Source of the DNA: an uncultured Christensenellaceae bacterium
Lineage (GTDB): Bacteria > Bacillota > Clostridia > Christensenellales > Borkfalkiaceae
Direction of reading: 5' to 3'
Assembly: GCA_910586945.1 (NCBI GenBank)
Contig: CAJULO010000001.1
Location: 176,997-240,996 of the forward strand
DNA length: 64,000 nt
The position numbers and the translations under genes were made by a program. The notes beneath the pieces are model-generated. The model searched no databases, was not told the origin of the DNA, and saw nothing but the letters and a program-made list of their open reading frames with translations. This document shows positions 53,803 through 63,193 of this stretch, piece after piece. Numbering within the stretch: the stretch's first letter is position 1; each line of letters begins with the position of its first letter.

Positions 53803-55989
53803 ATGACTATACTAGAACAGTTAAAATTAGAATTCTCATCTATTCGTGAAGATAGATTGGAAAATATTATTCAACTCATTGATGAGGGGAATACAATCCC
53901 ATTTATTGCGCGTTATCGTAAGGAAATGACAGGTAGTTGTGATGACCAATTATTGCGGGAATTTAATGATAGACTTGTTTATTTACGCAATTTGCAAAAG
54001 CGAAAGGAAGAGGTTGCAAAATCTATCATAGAACAAGAAAAGATGACAGAGGAAATTCAACTTGCACTTGATAATGCTTCTACATTAACAGAGGTTGAGG
54101 ACATCTATCGTCCATATAAACCTAAGAAAAAAACGCGTGCGAGTGTTGCTATTGCTGCCGGATTACAACCGCTTGCAGATATGATTTTAGCACAGGATAA
54201 AGATACAAAACCTTATCAACTTGCTGCAGAATATATCAATCTTGAAGCTGGAGTTGATACATCTGAAAAGGCAATACAAGGGGCAAAAGATATCATTGCC
54301 GAAATTATTGCCGATGATTCTAATGTGCGCAAAAAACTTAGAAATGTCTTCTTTAAAAATGGTGAACTCTCTATAAAACTTATCAATGAAGAGGATGAAA
54401 AGGCAAAAATTTATGAAACCTATAAAGACTATGCTGAAAATATTGCTGAAATAAAGAGTCATAGAATACTTGCTATCAATCGTGGTGAAAAAGAAGGATA
54501 TTTAAAAGTAAAGTTGAATGTGAATGACGATTTAGCAAAAAGAATTACTGCAATTCCCTTTCTAAAAGATGGTGGAGAATGTACAGCTCTTGTTGAAGAA
54601 GCAGCAATAGATAGTTATTCTCGTCTTATTTTCCCATCAATTGAAAGAGAACTTCGTACTGCTCTTACAGATATCGCAAGCGAACAAGCTATTAAAATGT
54701 TTGAATCTAATTTGCGTCCACTCTTACTACAACCACCTATCAAAGATAAAATTGTTTTAGGACTTGACCCCGCTTATAGAACAGGTTGTAAAATCGCTGT
54801 TGTTGATGGAACAGGAAAAGTGCTTGATAAAACGGTAATTTATCCGACTCCTGGACCAAAACAAGATGAGGCAAAAGCTAAAGTTATTTTAAAAGATTTA
54901 ATTTTAAAATATGCAGTAGATATTATTGCTATTGGAAATGGAACAGCTTCTAAAGAAAGTGAAATTTTTATTGCGGAACTGATTCAAGAACTTAAGGAAG
55001 AAAAAGGAATAGAACTTGCTTATATTGTAGTATCAGAAGCGGGTGCTTCAGTATATTCTGCAAGTAAACTTGCAGCAGAAGAGTTTCCTGATTATGATGT
55101 CGCTGAAAGAAGTGCTGTATCTATTGCGCGTCGTTTACAAGACCCTCTTGCAGAACTTATTAAAATTGACCCAAAATCTATCGGTGTCGGTCAGTATCAA
55201 CATGATATGGATAAGAAGAGATTGGATAATGTCTTAGAGGGTGTTTTAGAAGATTGTGTAAATAGTGTGGGGGTGGATTTAAATACAGCAAGTGTCTCTC
55301 TATTAAAATTTGTAGCTGGTTTAAATGAAGGTATTGCAAAAAATATTGTTACTTATAGAGAGCAAAATGGTAAATTTAATAGTCGCGATCAAATTAAAAA
55401 TGTAAAAAAATTAGGCGATAAAGTATTTACACAATGTGCTGGATTTTTAAGAATTCCTGATGGTGAAAATTTATTAGACAACACTGCAGTGCATCCTGAA
55501 AGCTATAGTTCTGCATTAAAATTGTTGCATTTGTTTAATTATACACCAGTGGATATTGCCAATAAAAATATTCAGGACCTACCAAATAAAGTTAAACAAT
55601 ATGGTGAAGCAAAAGCTGCAAAAGATGCAGGTCTTGATGTACCAACAATGCAAGATATCATTCAAGAACTTTTAAAACCAGGTAGAGATATCCGCGAAAA
55701 CTTACCGCGTCCAATACTTAGAAAAGATATTATGGATATTAAAGACTTAGTTGCAGGTATGGAACTTTCTGGAGTTGTCCGTAATGTTATTGACTTTGGT
55801 GCCTTTATTGATATCGGTGTGCATGATGACGGTCTTGTACATATCTCTGAAATTACAGATAAATATATCGAACATCCTAAAGATATTTTAACAGTAGGGC
55901 AACAAGTTACTGTTTGGGTAAAAGAAGTTGATTTAAAACGCAACAGAATTGCTTTAACAATGAAAAAACCATTGGAAAAAGCAAACTAA
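53803..55989 (+). CDS. tex: Tex-family RNA-binding transcription accessory protein
   Basis: 728 residues from ATG 53803, with TTGGAG 8 bp upstream; the GTG at 53794 sits in that site. Domains in order: Tex N-terminal helices (DEGNTIPFIARYRKEMTG), the YqgF/RuvC-like domain (VLGLDPAYRTGCKIAVVDGTG, about 325), helix-hairpin-helix repeats (SVGVDLNTASVSLLKFVAGL, about 490) and a C-terminal S1 domain (about 645-720, LSGVVRNVIDFGAFIDIGV). The architecture matches Tex of Gram-negatives and YdcI of Bacillus. Nucleic-acid binding in transcription or translation is the expected role. Confidence 0.95.
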   Translation: MTILEQLKLEFSSIREDRLENIIQLIDEGNTIPFIARYRKEMTGSCDDQLLREFNDRLVYLRNLQKRKEEVAKSIIEQEKMTEEIQLALDNASTLTEVEDIYRPYKPKKKTRASVAIAAGLQPLADMILAQDKDTKPYQLAAEYINLEAGVDTSEKAIQGAKDIIAEIIADDSNVRKKLRNVFFKNGELSIKLINEEDEKAKIYETYKDYAENIAEIKSHRILAINRGEKEGYLKVKLNVNDDLAKRITAIPFLKDGGECTALVEEAAIDSYSRLIFPSIERELRTALTDIASEQAIKMFESNLRPLLLQPPIKDKIVLGLDPAYRTGCKIAVVDGTGKVLDKTVIYPTPGPKQDEAKAKVILKDLILKYAVDIIAIGNGTASKESEIFIAELIQELKEEKGIELAYIVVSEAGASVYSASKLAAEEFPDYDVAERSAVSIARRLQDPLAELIKIDPKSIGVGQYQHDMDKKRLDNVLEGVLEDCVNSVGVDLNTASVSLLKFVAGLNEGIAKNIVTYREQNGKFNSRDQIKNVKKLGDKVFTQCAGFLRIPDGENLLDNTAVHPESYSSALKLLHLFNYTPVDIANKNIQDLPNKVKQYGEAKAAKDAGLDVPTMQDIIQELLKPGRDIRENLPRPILRKDIMDIKDLVAGMELSGVVRNVIDFGAFIDIGVHDDGLVHISEITDKYIEHPKDILTVGQQVTVWVKEVDLKRNRIALTMKKPLEKAN

Positions 55990-56086
55990 TTTATTTACAC
56001 TGAAACAAATTTATTAAATTTCTTGTCTTTAGTACAAATACCCACTATTTTAATGGTATTTGTACTAAAAAATAGAATAAAATCTA

Positions 56087-56115
56087 TTGACAACAATTTA
56101 GACCTTTATTATAAT
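56087..56115 (+). promoter_or_regulatory. Promoter of the YgbA-ABC operon
   Basis: -35 TTGACA (56087-56092), 17-bp spacer, -10 TATAAT (56110-56115): full consensus in both hexamers. Confidence 0.8.
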
Positions 56116-56158
56116 ATGCACTAGAAAATGAAGCATATTTTTATTTTTTTTAAATTGA

Positions 56159-56176
56159 TGTTCGCTATTGCGAACA
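56159..56176. promoter_or_regulatory. Palindromic candidate operator in the YgbA leader
   Basis: TGTTCGC-TATT-GCGAACA, a perfect 7-bp dyad with a 4-bp centre, about 45 bp downstream of the predicted start. The geometry resembles Crp/Fnr-family sites (such as HcpR or Fnr types) or could be an RNA hairpin. Regulator not identifiable from this window. Confidence 0.5.
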
Positions 56177-56315
56177 CAAAATAAAAGGGGGATAAGATAT
56201 AAACTTTTATAGATGAAAGTAAAGTGTAATAGAAAAATTGATAGATATTTAGAGATGTATTTTATATATAGTTTACATTTATAAATGGTAGTATATTTTA
56301 TTTAAGAGGACAGAG

Positions 56316-56717
56316 ATGACATATAAAGGCGAAAGAGACATTATAAATGCAAGTACTATGATATCATTGTATTGTAGAAAAAAGCATAAAACACCAAAAG
56401 GCGAGTTATGTGAAGCATGCCAAAGCTTGTTGAATTATGTAGCAGAGCGACGAGTACATTGTCCATTTGGTGATGAGAAACCTTTTTGCAGTCGCTGCAA
56501 GGTACATTGTTATAAACCAAGTATACGTCAAAATATTAAAGATGTTATGCGTTTTTCTGGGCCAAGATTGTTAATTTATAATCCAGCTGCATTTTTTAGG
56601 CATGTATTTGATAGGAGAACATCACCACCATTAAAATTAAAAACTGCTAAATCAGCGGATACATCTCTCGTGCAAGCTATGGAACAAGCAAATATAAATT
56701 CTATGGAAAATCGTTAA
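56316..56717 (+). CDS. YgbA_NO (nitrous oxide-stimulated promoter) family protein
   Basis: 133 residues, GAGGACAGAG before the ATG. The cysteine-rich family pattern is present: LYCRKKH, LCEACQSLLNYV, HCPFGDEKPFCSRCKVHCYKP, then IKDVMRFSGPRLLIYNP. E. coli ygbA is induced by nitric oxide through NsrR and is linked to nitrosative-stress recovery. The cysteines probably bind a metal or cluster. It leads an operon with two ABC exporter half-subunits, which suggests a thiol, metabolite or cofactor export role during nitrosative or redox stress (inference). The tail after about residue 105 is not conserved. Confidence 0.88.
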   Translation: MTYKGERDIINASTMISLYCRKKHKTPKGELCEACQSLLNYVAERRVHCPFGDEKPFCSRCKVHCYKPSIRQNIKDVMRFSGPRLLIYNPAAFFRHVFDRRTSPPLKLKTAKSADTSLVQAMEQANINSMENR

Positions 56718-56740
56718 AAATTGAAAAGGAGGAATAAAAA

Positions 56741-58519
56741 GTGATTGATAAAGATTTACTGAAAATGATTGGTCCAAACAAAAAGTATATTTTTGTAATT
56801 GTAGCACTTATGTTACTTGGTACAATTGCAAATTTGGCAATAACAGTTGCTATTTGTTGGGCAATTCACATTGTTATTACGCAACCAAATAATTTTGCAG
56901 GATATATAGCTCCCGCTTGCATTGCTTTTTCTGCAATAATAGTACGGTTTATAACTTCATATTTATCTGGTAGGTTAAAAGACTTATTAGGTAGAAATGT
57001 TAAAAAGGAATTGCGTGAAAAGGTATATCATAAAATTTTACAACTAGGTACAAGAAGTACACAAGAAATGAGTATGGCAGGTCTAACACAGGTATCTCTA
57101 GAAGGAATTGAACAATTAGATTTATACTTCTCTGTATATCTACCACAATTTTTCTTTTCAATGCTAGTGCCACTGATTTTATTTATTATATGTATATTTA
57201 TAAACTGGTATGTTGCTTTAGCACTTCTACTTAGTGTGCCACTTATTCCTGTATCTATTGTAATGATATCCAAATATGCTAAAAGAGTATTTGCAAAATA
57301 TTGGGGTAAATATACTTCTATGGGCGATAGCTTTTTAGATAGTGTACAAGGTCTTACAGAGTTAAAAGTGAATCAAGCAGATGAGCTTTACAATATAGAA
57401 ATGAATAAGAAAGCTGAAGAGTTCCGTGTAATTACAATGAAAGTTTTAGTTATGCAACTTGCTAGCACAACAATCATGGATCTCGTAGCTTATGCCGGAG
57501 CTGGTCTTGGTATATTGCTAACTTTATTCGGTTTAGAAAAAGGTATGCCATTACTCCTATCAACGCTAAAAGAAGTTAGTCCAATTGCTCTAGCCTTATT
57601 CCTAGTGCTTGTTGCAGTGGAATTCTTCTTGCCACTTCGCACATTGGGAAGTGCCTTTCATTTGGCAATGAATGGTTTGAGTGCTGGTAGAAAAATCATC
57701 AATTTACTACAAGTTGAAGAACCAAAATGGGGCAAAGAAGAAGTACAGCATTCTAGCTTAAAAGTGGAAAACTTGACTTTTTCATATGACGGAAAGAGAA
57801 ATGCTTTAAATAATGTAAATATGCAATTTGCAAGTAATGGTATGACTGCTATTGTCGGTGAAAGTGGTTGTGGTAAAACAACAATTGTAAACTTGTTGTT
57901 AGGTGCGATTCATGCAAATAAAGGACATATTTATATAGGTGATACACTACTTGAAGAGGTAAGTCGAAAATCCTATTATAATAAACTTGCAGTGATTAGC
58001 TATAATACCTTTATTTTCCATGATAGTATTCGTAAAAATTTTGAATTAGCAAAGCCAAATATCACAGATGAAGAAATTTATCTTGCTTTAAAAAAGGTAA
58101 ATTTATACAACTATGTAGTAGAAAATGGTGGTTTAGACAAACAATTGCAAGAGGATGCTACAAATATTTCTGGAGGACAAAAACAACGTTTGGCACTTGC
58201 TATCAATTTAGTTGTTCCTAAAGATATCTATATTTTTGATGAAGCAACCAGTAATATTGATATTGATAGTGAAGCAATTATTCTCAAAAATATGCATGAA
58301 CTTGCTAAAGAGAAAAATGTAATTATCATCTCTCATAGATTGGCAAATGTAGTAGATGCAAATACTATCTATTATATGGAGAGCGGAAATATTCTTGAAA
58401 GAGGGTCTCATATGGAATTGATACAGGCAAATGGTGGATATGCCGCTTTATTTGCGCGTCAAAAGCAGCTAGAAGAGGGATACAAAGGTACAACAGAAGG
58501 GGGTAATTTCTATGCATAG
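56741..58519 (+). CDS. ABC exporter half-transporter, CydD-like
   Basis: 592 residues, GTG start 8 bp after AAAAGGAGG. Six membrane helices (about 15-310), then an ATPase with Walker A GESGCGKTT, signature ISGGQ, Walker B IYIFDEATSNID and switch His in ISHRL, all catalytic residues present. The overall layout and pairing resemble CydDC-type thiol exporters, which move cysteine or glutathione across the membrane, but cydAB is not nearby and the substrate is unproven. It lies 23 bp after the YgbA gene and overlaps its partner by 8 bp. Confidence 0.9.
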   Translation: MIDKDLLKMIGPNKKYIFVIVALMLLGTIANLAITVAICWAIHIVITQPNNFAGYIAPACIAFSAIIVRFITSYLSGRLKDLLGRNVKKELREKVYHKILQLGTRSTQEMSMAGLTQVSLEGIEQLDLYFSVYLPQFFFSMLVPLILFIICIFINWYVALALLLSVPLIPVSIVMISKYAKRVFAKYWGKYTSMGDSFLDSVQGLTELKVNQADELYNIEMNKKAEEFRVITMKVLVMQLASTTIMDLVAYAGAGLGILLTLFGLEKGMPLLLSTLKEVSPIALALFLVLVAVEFFLPLRTLGSAFHLAMNGLSAGRKIINLLQVEEPKWGKEEVQHSSLKVENLTFSYDGKRNALNNVNMQFASNGMTAIVGESGCGKTTIVNLLLGAIHANKGHIYIGDTLLEEVSRKSYYNKLAVISYNTFIFHDSIRKNFELAKPNITDEEIYLALKKVNLYNYVVENGGLDKQLQEDATNISGGQKQRLALAINLVVPKDIYIFDEATSNIDIDSEAIILKNMHELAKEKNVIIISHRLANVVDANTIYYMESGNILERGSHMELIQANGGYAALFARQKQLEEGYKGTTEGGNFYA

Positions 58520-60215
58520 TCTAAGGATAAAAAAAGAAAAATTACGCCGCAGTGGTGCAAAAATTATGGCAGGTCTTGTCGTCTTGCTAGGTAGTTTAAG
58601 CTATGTAATGGTAGCTGCTGTTTTAAATGGTAGTGTGGGATTTTTAACAGCTATGGGTGTTACCATTATGGGGGGTGTTGGTATTGCAAAATTGATGTCA
58701 CCAGAATTAGTACACATCTCTTTAGCATGGATTATGGCCCTTGCTGTGTTATTTGGCGTTGTGCGTGGAGGACTTCGTGCATTAGAACAATATAGCAATC
58801 ACTATATTGCTTTTAAACTTTTAGCCACTTTGCGTGATAAAATTTTTAGAGCATTGAGAGTTTTATGTCCTGCAAAATTGGAAACTAAGGAAAAAGGTAG
58901 CATTATTTCTATGCTAACTGCAGATATTGAAACATTAGAAATTTTTTATGCACATACCATTTCTCCTATTTTAATTGCAACAGTCGTTTCCATAACCATT
59001 ATACTGTTTGTAGGTTTTGTAACAAGTTGGTATTTAGCACTTTGTGCATTTTTATCTTATATCATTATTGGTATTGTGGTACCTATAATTAGTGCCAAAT
59101 TTATTAAAAAAAGTGGTGTAGAATATAGACAAGACTTTTCTAGTTTCAATGCCTATTTTATGGATAGTATCAAAGGAATAAAAGATATTGTCTTGCATGG
59201 TGCAGAAGAACAACGAGAACAAGAAGTTGCAAAACGGTCAAATATTCTTTTAGAACATACGAAAAAGATGCGTAATAATAACGCGCTTGCAACAGCTATC
59301 ACTGAAATGGTTGTAAGCTTATGTATCTTATCTACTTTAATTGTGGGTATAAGTCTAGTGCATACAAACTTGCTAAATATTCCATTTATGATTATTGGTA
59401 TTGTTACAATATTTAGTAGTTATGGTCCGGTACTTGCACTTTCCGCTCTACCTGCAAATTTGACGAATACTTTTGCAAGTGGGGATAGAGTTTTAAATCT
59501 ATTACAAGAAAAGCCTCTTATTCTAGAAAATCATACTGGTGAAATTATCCATTTTGACAATTTGAAAATTGAAAATTTAACTTTTAACTATCTACCAGAA
59601 GAAAGTGTATTAAAAGATATCAATATGGATGTTGAGAGTGGTAAAATTGTAGGTATCGTTGGCGAAAGTGGTAGTGGTAAATCTACTATATTAAAATTGA
59701 TATTGCGTTTTTGGCAAAAAAATCAAGGCACTATTGCCTTAAATGGAATTGATGTTGATAATATTCAAACAGAAAGTTTATTAAAAAATGTAACCTTGGT
59801 TTCACAAAATCCATATTTATTTGATGCTACAATTGCAGAAAACTTGCGTGTTGCAAAACCGGATGCTACTTTAGAAGAACTAAAAAATGCATGTAAAATG
59901 GCATCTATTCATCAATTTATTGAAAGTTTACCAGAGGGATATAATACAAAAGTTGTATCTATGGGGGATAATATCTCTGCTGGTGAAAAACAACGCTTAG
60001 GTATTGCTAGGGCATTTTTAAGACAATCTCCTTTAATTTTATTAGATGAACCTACAAGCAATGTTGATGCTATTAACGAAGGTATGATATTAGAATCACT
60101 TGTAAAACAGAAAGCAAATAAATCTATTATTCTTGTTAGTCATAGAGAATCAACAATGTCTATTGCAGATACCGTTTATAAAATTGAGGCAGGAAAAATC
60201 CATAAAATTCGTTAA
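58512..60215 (+). CDS. ABC exporter half-transporter, CydC-like
   Basis: 567 residues, overlapping the preceding gene by 8 bp, so translationally coupled. Six membrane helices with an unusually hydrophobic N-terminal pair, then an ATPase with Walker A GESGSGKST, signature ISAGE (not GGQ), Walker B LILLDEPTSNVD and His in VSHRES. It forms a heterodimer with the upstream subunit. Terminator follows directly. Confidence 0.9.
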   Translation: MHSLRIKKEKLRRSGAKIMAGLVVLLGSLSYVMVAAVLNGSVGFLTAMGVTIMGGVGIAKLMSPELVHISLAWIMALAVLFGVVRGGLRALEQYSNHYIAFKLLATLRDKIFRALRVLCPAKLETKEKGSIISMLTADIETLEIFYAHTISPILIATVVSITIILFVGFVTSWYLALCAFLSYIIIGIVVPIISAKFIKKSGVEYRQDFSSFNAYFMDSIKGIKDIVLHGAEEQREQEVAKRSNILLEHTKKMRNNNALATAITEMVVSLCILSTLIVGISLVHTNLLNIPFMIIGIVTIFSSYGPVLALSALPANLTNTFASGDRVLNLLQEKPLILENHTGEIIHFDNLKIENLTFNYLPEESVLKDINMDVESGKIVGIVGESGSGKSTILKLILRFWQKNQGTIALNGIDVDNIQTESLLKNVTLVSQNPYLFDATIAENLRVAKPDATLEELKNACKMASIHQFIESLPEGYNTKVVSMGDNISAGEKQRLGIARAFLRQSPLILLDEPTSNVDAINEGMILESLVKQKANKSIILVSHRESTMSIADTVYKIEAGKIHKIR

Positions 60216-60249
60216 AAAAAAGAATGCATATTTTGCATTCTTTTTTTTA
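60213..60249. terminator. Rho-independent terminator
   Basis: Stem AAAAAAAAGAATGCA/TGCATTCTTTTTTTT with a 5-nt loop, starting at the stop codon of the CydC-like gene; T-rich on both strands, so it can also serve the convergent NERD gene. Confidence 0.8.
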
Positions 60250-60296
60250 ATTAAAAGTTATTCTTCTAAAGTCTATTTTATAGTGCAATACAAATT

Positions 60297-61097
60297 TTAG
60301 GATAAATAGGAATTGTCAATCAAATTTTTTGTAAATTTACATTTTGGATAGTTAGGGCATCCATAAAAATTACTATATTTACCGTGGCGGATTACAAGTT
60401 TTCTGCCACATCTTGGACAAAAACCATCTTTAATTATTGCTTGTTGTCTATGTATATTTTGAATATGTTCCTCTTTTGTAATCGTTCTACTCTCTTTAAG
60501 TTGTAACAATTTATAATAAATATCTTCCATCTGTTTTACAGAGAGTTGAATTTCAGTCGATTGATTTTTTATAGTTGATAGTGTAGTTTGTGTATAGAGT
60601 GTATCAATAGACATATTGGAGATATCGGCATTTAAAAAGACAACTATGTTATGAAATATATTTTGCATTTTTAAAACTTGTGATAAATGATAAATATGTG
60701 TTGCATTTTGTTTAATCGGGTTATATAATTGCTTGCTTTCTGTTCCAAATTTCAGTACTTGTGTCCACTCTAGTTGCTTTTCATTGCCATAAATTATACC
60801 TGCATAATTTTTTGTTTCAATGACCCAAACACCAAATTTGTTGATAAAAATATGATCTATTTCACAAGATCTGTTTTCATTGATTTTAAAGAGTAAGTTA
60901 TGTAGCACATATTGCTTGCTAGATATTGTTTCTCCTAAAATACGCGCAACTATCTCTTCACCTCTTTCGCCTTTAGCTCTCTCTGTGCGTTGAGTTACTA
61001 TATATTTTTGTTTTTTTAGCTTTTTAAGTTTATAAATAAAATAGCCAGTTAAAAATGGAATACTAAAGGATAAAATTATTATAATAAAATAGACCAT
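60297..61097 (-). CDS. NERD-domain protein with C-terminal topoisomerase-type zinc finger
   Basis: 266 residues from the ATG at 61097, which has AGGGGG 7 bp upstream; the longer frame from 61184 begins inside the 3' end of the upstream RNA and has no ribosome site. One membrane helix (about 2-22), then a NERD nuclease-related domain with GERGEEIVARIL, CEIDHIFINKFGVWVIETKNYAG (the D-x-H/E-x-K type active residues), and a C-terminal zinc finger CPRCGRKL...YGCPNYPKC. NERD proteins are thought to act on nucleic acid; the topoisomerase-like finger supports this. The role is unknown. Confidence 0.85.
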   Translation of the reverse strand: MVYFIIIILSFSIPFLTGYFIYKLKKLKKQKYIVTQRTERAKGERGEEIVARILGETISSKQYVLHNLLFKINENRSCEIDHIFINKFGVWVIETKNYAGIIYGNEKQLEWTQVLKFGTESKQLYNPIKQNATHIYHLSQVLKMQNIFHNIVVFLNADISNMSIDTLYTQTTLSTIKNQSTEIQLSVKQMEDIYYKLLQLKESRTITKEEHIQNIHRQQAIIKDGFCPRCGRKLVIRHGKYSNFYGCPNYPKCKFTKNLIDNSYLS

Positions 61098-61169
61098 AGT
61101 GTGCCCCCTAAAATCTTTCAATAAAGCTTGTAGTGTAGAACTATCTTGTATGTTATTTGTATGAAAAAA

Positions 61170-61386
61170 TAAAAAAATCCGCATATGCCGTAAAATGATA
61201 ATCTGTAACCCGCGTCTCGCAGGTGGGTATAGTGCTCTATAGTATCAGACTTTCCATAAACGGTTATAGACCTTGCCTAGCTATAATAGACAACTATTCC
61301 CTTTTTTACATTGTGGATTCAGCAATATCAAATTTCGTACACAGCAGATTGATATAATCTTTTGTATCGCATATTCAATTTTATCT
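61170..61386 (-). ncRNA. ssrS: Probable 6S RNA
   Basis: No ORF, locally richer in G and C, with a promoter at one end and a seven-T run at the other; predicted length about 215 nt. On the minus strand the ends pair: ATATGC with GCATAT, AAAAGAT with ATCATTTT, AATCTG with CAGATT. The centre forms a second rod: GGG-ATAGT-CTAT with ATAG-ACTAT-CCC. Between them lies a large internal bubble whose 3' side includes CCCACCTGCGAGACGCGGG. Closing stem, central bubble and terminal rod are the 6S RNA architecture, and GGGTTACAG near the end recalls E. coli ssrS. 6S RNA inhibits sigma-70-type RNA polymerase holoenzyme. The call rests on architecture and remembered motifs, not on a model search. Confidence 0.6.
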
Positions 61387-61392
61387 TGTATT

Positions 61393-61421
61393 AGTATAGC
61401 AGATTTTTATAAAAATAACAA
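61393..61421 (-). promoter_or_regulatory. Promoter of the probable 6S RNA
   Basis: On the minus strand, -35 TTGTTA (61416-61421), 17-bp spacer, -10 TATACT (61393-61398) preceded by TGC (extended -10 like). Confidence 0.65.
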
Positions 61422-61780
61422 CTGTTTTTAATAATTTATTAAATCTATTATACTATAAGAGCGTAAAAAGATGTAAGAGAGAAAAAAACTATTTTGATTG
61501 TATTTTTATAGTATAATCCATAAGAAGAATGATATAATTTGCATTGTATTATTTTATTAGCAAAAAATGAAAATTAAAATCATAATAGAAAAGATAAGTC
61601 AAAATATGTTTGCAACAAAAGTAAGGATAAGCTTTATGCAAAAAGAGCTTTTCAACTTTAAGTATAAAAGTTTATGCATAAAAATGGCAAAGGATATATG
61701 TATAAATAGTAAATTTTATGCGTGAAGCATTCCAATTGCAAATTGTATTCTACTTTACATGCAATATAGTATAAATATTA
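61422..61780. other. AT-rich intergenic stretch upstream of thyA
   Basis: About 360 bp with several short direct and inverted words (for example TTTATGCAAAAAG and TTTATGCATAAAA) but no ORF with a ribosome site and no clear structured RNA. I see nothing further that can be supported. Confidence 0.4.
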
Positions 61781-61809
61781 TTGACAAACCAACTGAAATA
61801 CCGTAATAT
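61781..61809 (+). promoter_or_regulatory. Promoter of thyA-dfrA-aspS
   Basis: -35 TTGACA (61781-61786), 17-bp spacer, -10 TAATAT (61804-61809); ATG at 61844 after AGGAG. Confidence 0.75.
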
Positions 61810-61843
61810 ATGCATAAGACATTATTGTAATATAGGAGTAAAG

Positions 61844-62671
61844 ATGAGTAGAGCGGACCAGATTTTTATTGAAAATTGTAAACAAATTTTAGAATATGGT
61901 GTTTGGAATAACACATTAGAAGTACGACCTAAATGGGCTGATGGTACACCTGCATATACTAAAAAAGTTTTTGCACTAGTTAACCGCTACAATTTAGCAG
62001 AAGAATTTCCAATACTTACAATTCGGCGTACCTTTTTCAAATCAGCTATTGATGAGATTTTATGGATTTGGCAAAAAAAATCTAATACTATACAGGACTT
62101 AAACTCTAAAATTTGGGATAGTTGGGCAGATGAAAATGGTAGTATCGGTAAAGCATATGGCTATCAATTAGGACAAAAATATCAGTTTAAAGAAGGCGTT
62201 TTTGATCAAGTAGATAAAGTCTTATTTGACTTAAAAAATACACCAGCAAGTAGACGCATTATAGCACATATGTATAATGTACAGGATTTAAAGGATATGC
62301 ATCTATATCCTTGTGCTTATTCTATGACTTTTAATGTATCGGGAAATAAATTAAATGCAATTTTAAACCAACGAAGTCAAGATATGTTGACTGCTAGTAA
62401 TTGGAATGTTGTGCAATATAGTATATTGTTAATTATGTTTGCTAAAGCAAGTGGGCTTGAAGCTGGTGAGCTTGTGCATGTAATTGCCGATGCACATATT
62501 TATGATAGGCATATTCCTATGGTCGAAAAACTAATTACACAAAAACAATATCAAGCACCAATATTAAAAGTGGAAAATATTACTGATTTTTATAAGTTTA
62601 CCGTTGATAGTTTTCAATTAGAAAATTATCAATATACATCATTTGAGGATAAAATTCCTGTAGCTATATAA
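61844..62671 (+). CDS. thyA: Thymidylate synthase
   Basis: 275 residues from ATG 61844 with AGGAG 5 bp upstream; the in-frame TTG at 61781 is the -35 element of the promoter. Makes dTMP from dUMP with methylene-tetrahydrofolate. The catalytic Cys lies in HLYPCAYSM, the dUMP-binding block is LNQRSQDMLTASNWNVVQY, and HIYDRHI is at the C-terminal part. It lacks the usual PPCH (here YPCAY), a variant known in some Firmicutes enzymes. dfrA follows, regenerating tetrahydrofolate for the same reaction. Confidence 0.94.
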   Translation: MSRADQIFIENCKQILEYGVWNNTLEVRPKWADGTPAYTKKVFALVNRYNLAEEFPILTIRRTFFKSAIDEILWIWQKKSNTIQDLNSKIWDSWADENGSIGKAYGYQLGQKYQFKEGVFDQVDKVLFDLKNTPASRRIIAHMYNVQDLKDMHLYPCAYSMTFNVSGNKLNAILNQRSQDMLTASNWNVVQYSILLIMFAKASGLEAGELVHVIADAHIYDRHIPMVEKLITQKQYQAPILKVENITDFYKFTVDSFQLENYQYTSFEDKIPVAI

Positions 62672-62682
62672 AAGGAGTGAAT

Positions 62683-63183
62683 ATGCAAGCTATTGTTGCA
62701 GTAGATGAAAATTGGGGCATAGGAAAAGATAATCAATTATTATTTACTCTTCCTAAAGATTTGCAATTTTTTAAGGAAAAGACATTTGATAAAATTGTTG
62801 TTATGGGCAGAAAGACATTGCAATCTTTACCAAAAAGTCAACCTCTCAAAAATAGAATCAATATCATACTCAGTACAAGTACATTGAATATAGAAAATGC
62901 TATTTGTGTAAATAATCATACTGATTTATTTCAAGTTTTAAAAGAGTATAATAGTAATGATATTTTTGTGATAGGTGGTGCGATGGTCTATAAAGATTTG
63001 TTGCCATATTGTAGTTATGCTTGGGTGACAAAAGTTTTTGCAGATGGTAGTGCTACTCATTTTTTTGAAAATTTAGAGCGTTTAGAAAATTGGCAGAAAA
63101 TAGAAGCTATGCCTATTCAAGTAGATAATGGATATACTTTTCAAGTTTATAAATATCAAAATAATAAAATAAAAAAGTTTTAA
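62683..63183 (+). CDS. dfrA: Dihydrofolate reductase
   Basis: 166 residues from ATG 62683 (AAAGGAG 5 bp upstream); the GTG at 62677 lies within the ribosome site. Reduces dihydrofolate with NADPH. MQAIVAVDENWGIGKDNQLL, the LPKDLQFFKEKTF segment with the conserved Lys/Asp region, VVMGRKTLQSLP and FVIGGAMVYKDLLP are all characteristic. Co-transcribed with thyA. Confidence 0.96.
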   Translation: MQAIVAVDENWGIGKDNQLLFTLPKDLQFFKEKTFDKIVVMGRKTLQSLPKSQPLKNRINIILSTSTLNIENAICVNNHTDLFQVLKEYNSNDIFVIGGAMVYKDLLPYCSYAWVTKVFADGSATHFFENLERLENWQKIEAMPIQVDNGYTFQVYKYQNNKIKKF

Positions 63184-63193
63184 TGGGGAATTT

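Larger units (their letters stand above)
55990..56315 (+). other. Intergenic region with inverted repeats and the YgbA operon promoter
   Basis: About 325 bp holding a 15-bp perfect inverted repeat (TTTAGTACAAATACC, 56028-56042, complement 56055-56069) without a T-tract, a consensus promoter at 56087-56115, an 18-bp dyad at 56159-56176 and a leader of about 190 nt. A purine-rich AGGGGG at about 56187 is not followed by a start codon. Confidence 0.6.

Noticed and set aside
56028..56069. Terminator of tex
   Set aside because: The 15-bp inverted repeat is perfect but is followed by A and not T on the plus strand and has no T-tract on the minus exit side, so it is listed only as a repeat.
56214..56285. 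23-codon ORF in the leader of the YgbA operon
   Set aside because: Its nearest purine-rich site is more than 20 nt upstream and the product has no recognisable features.
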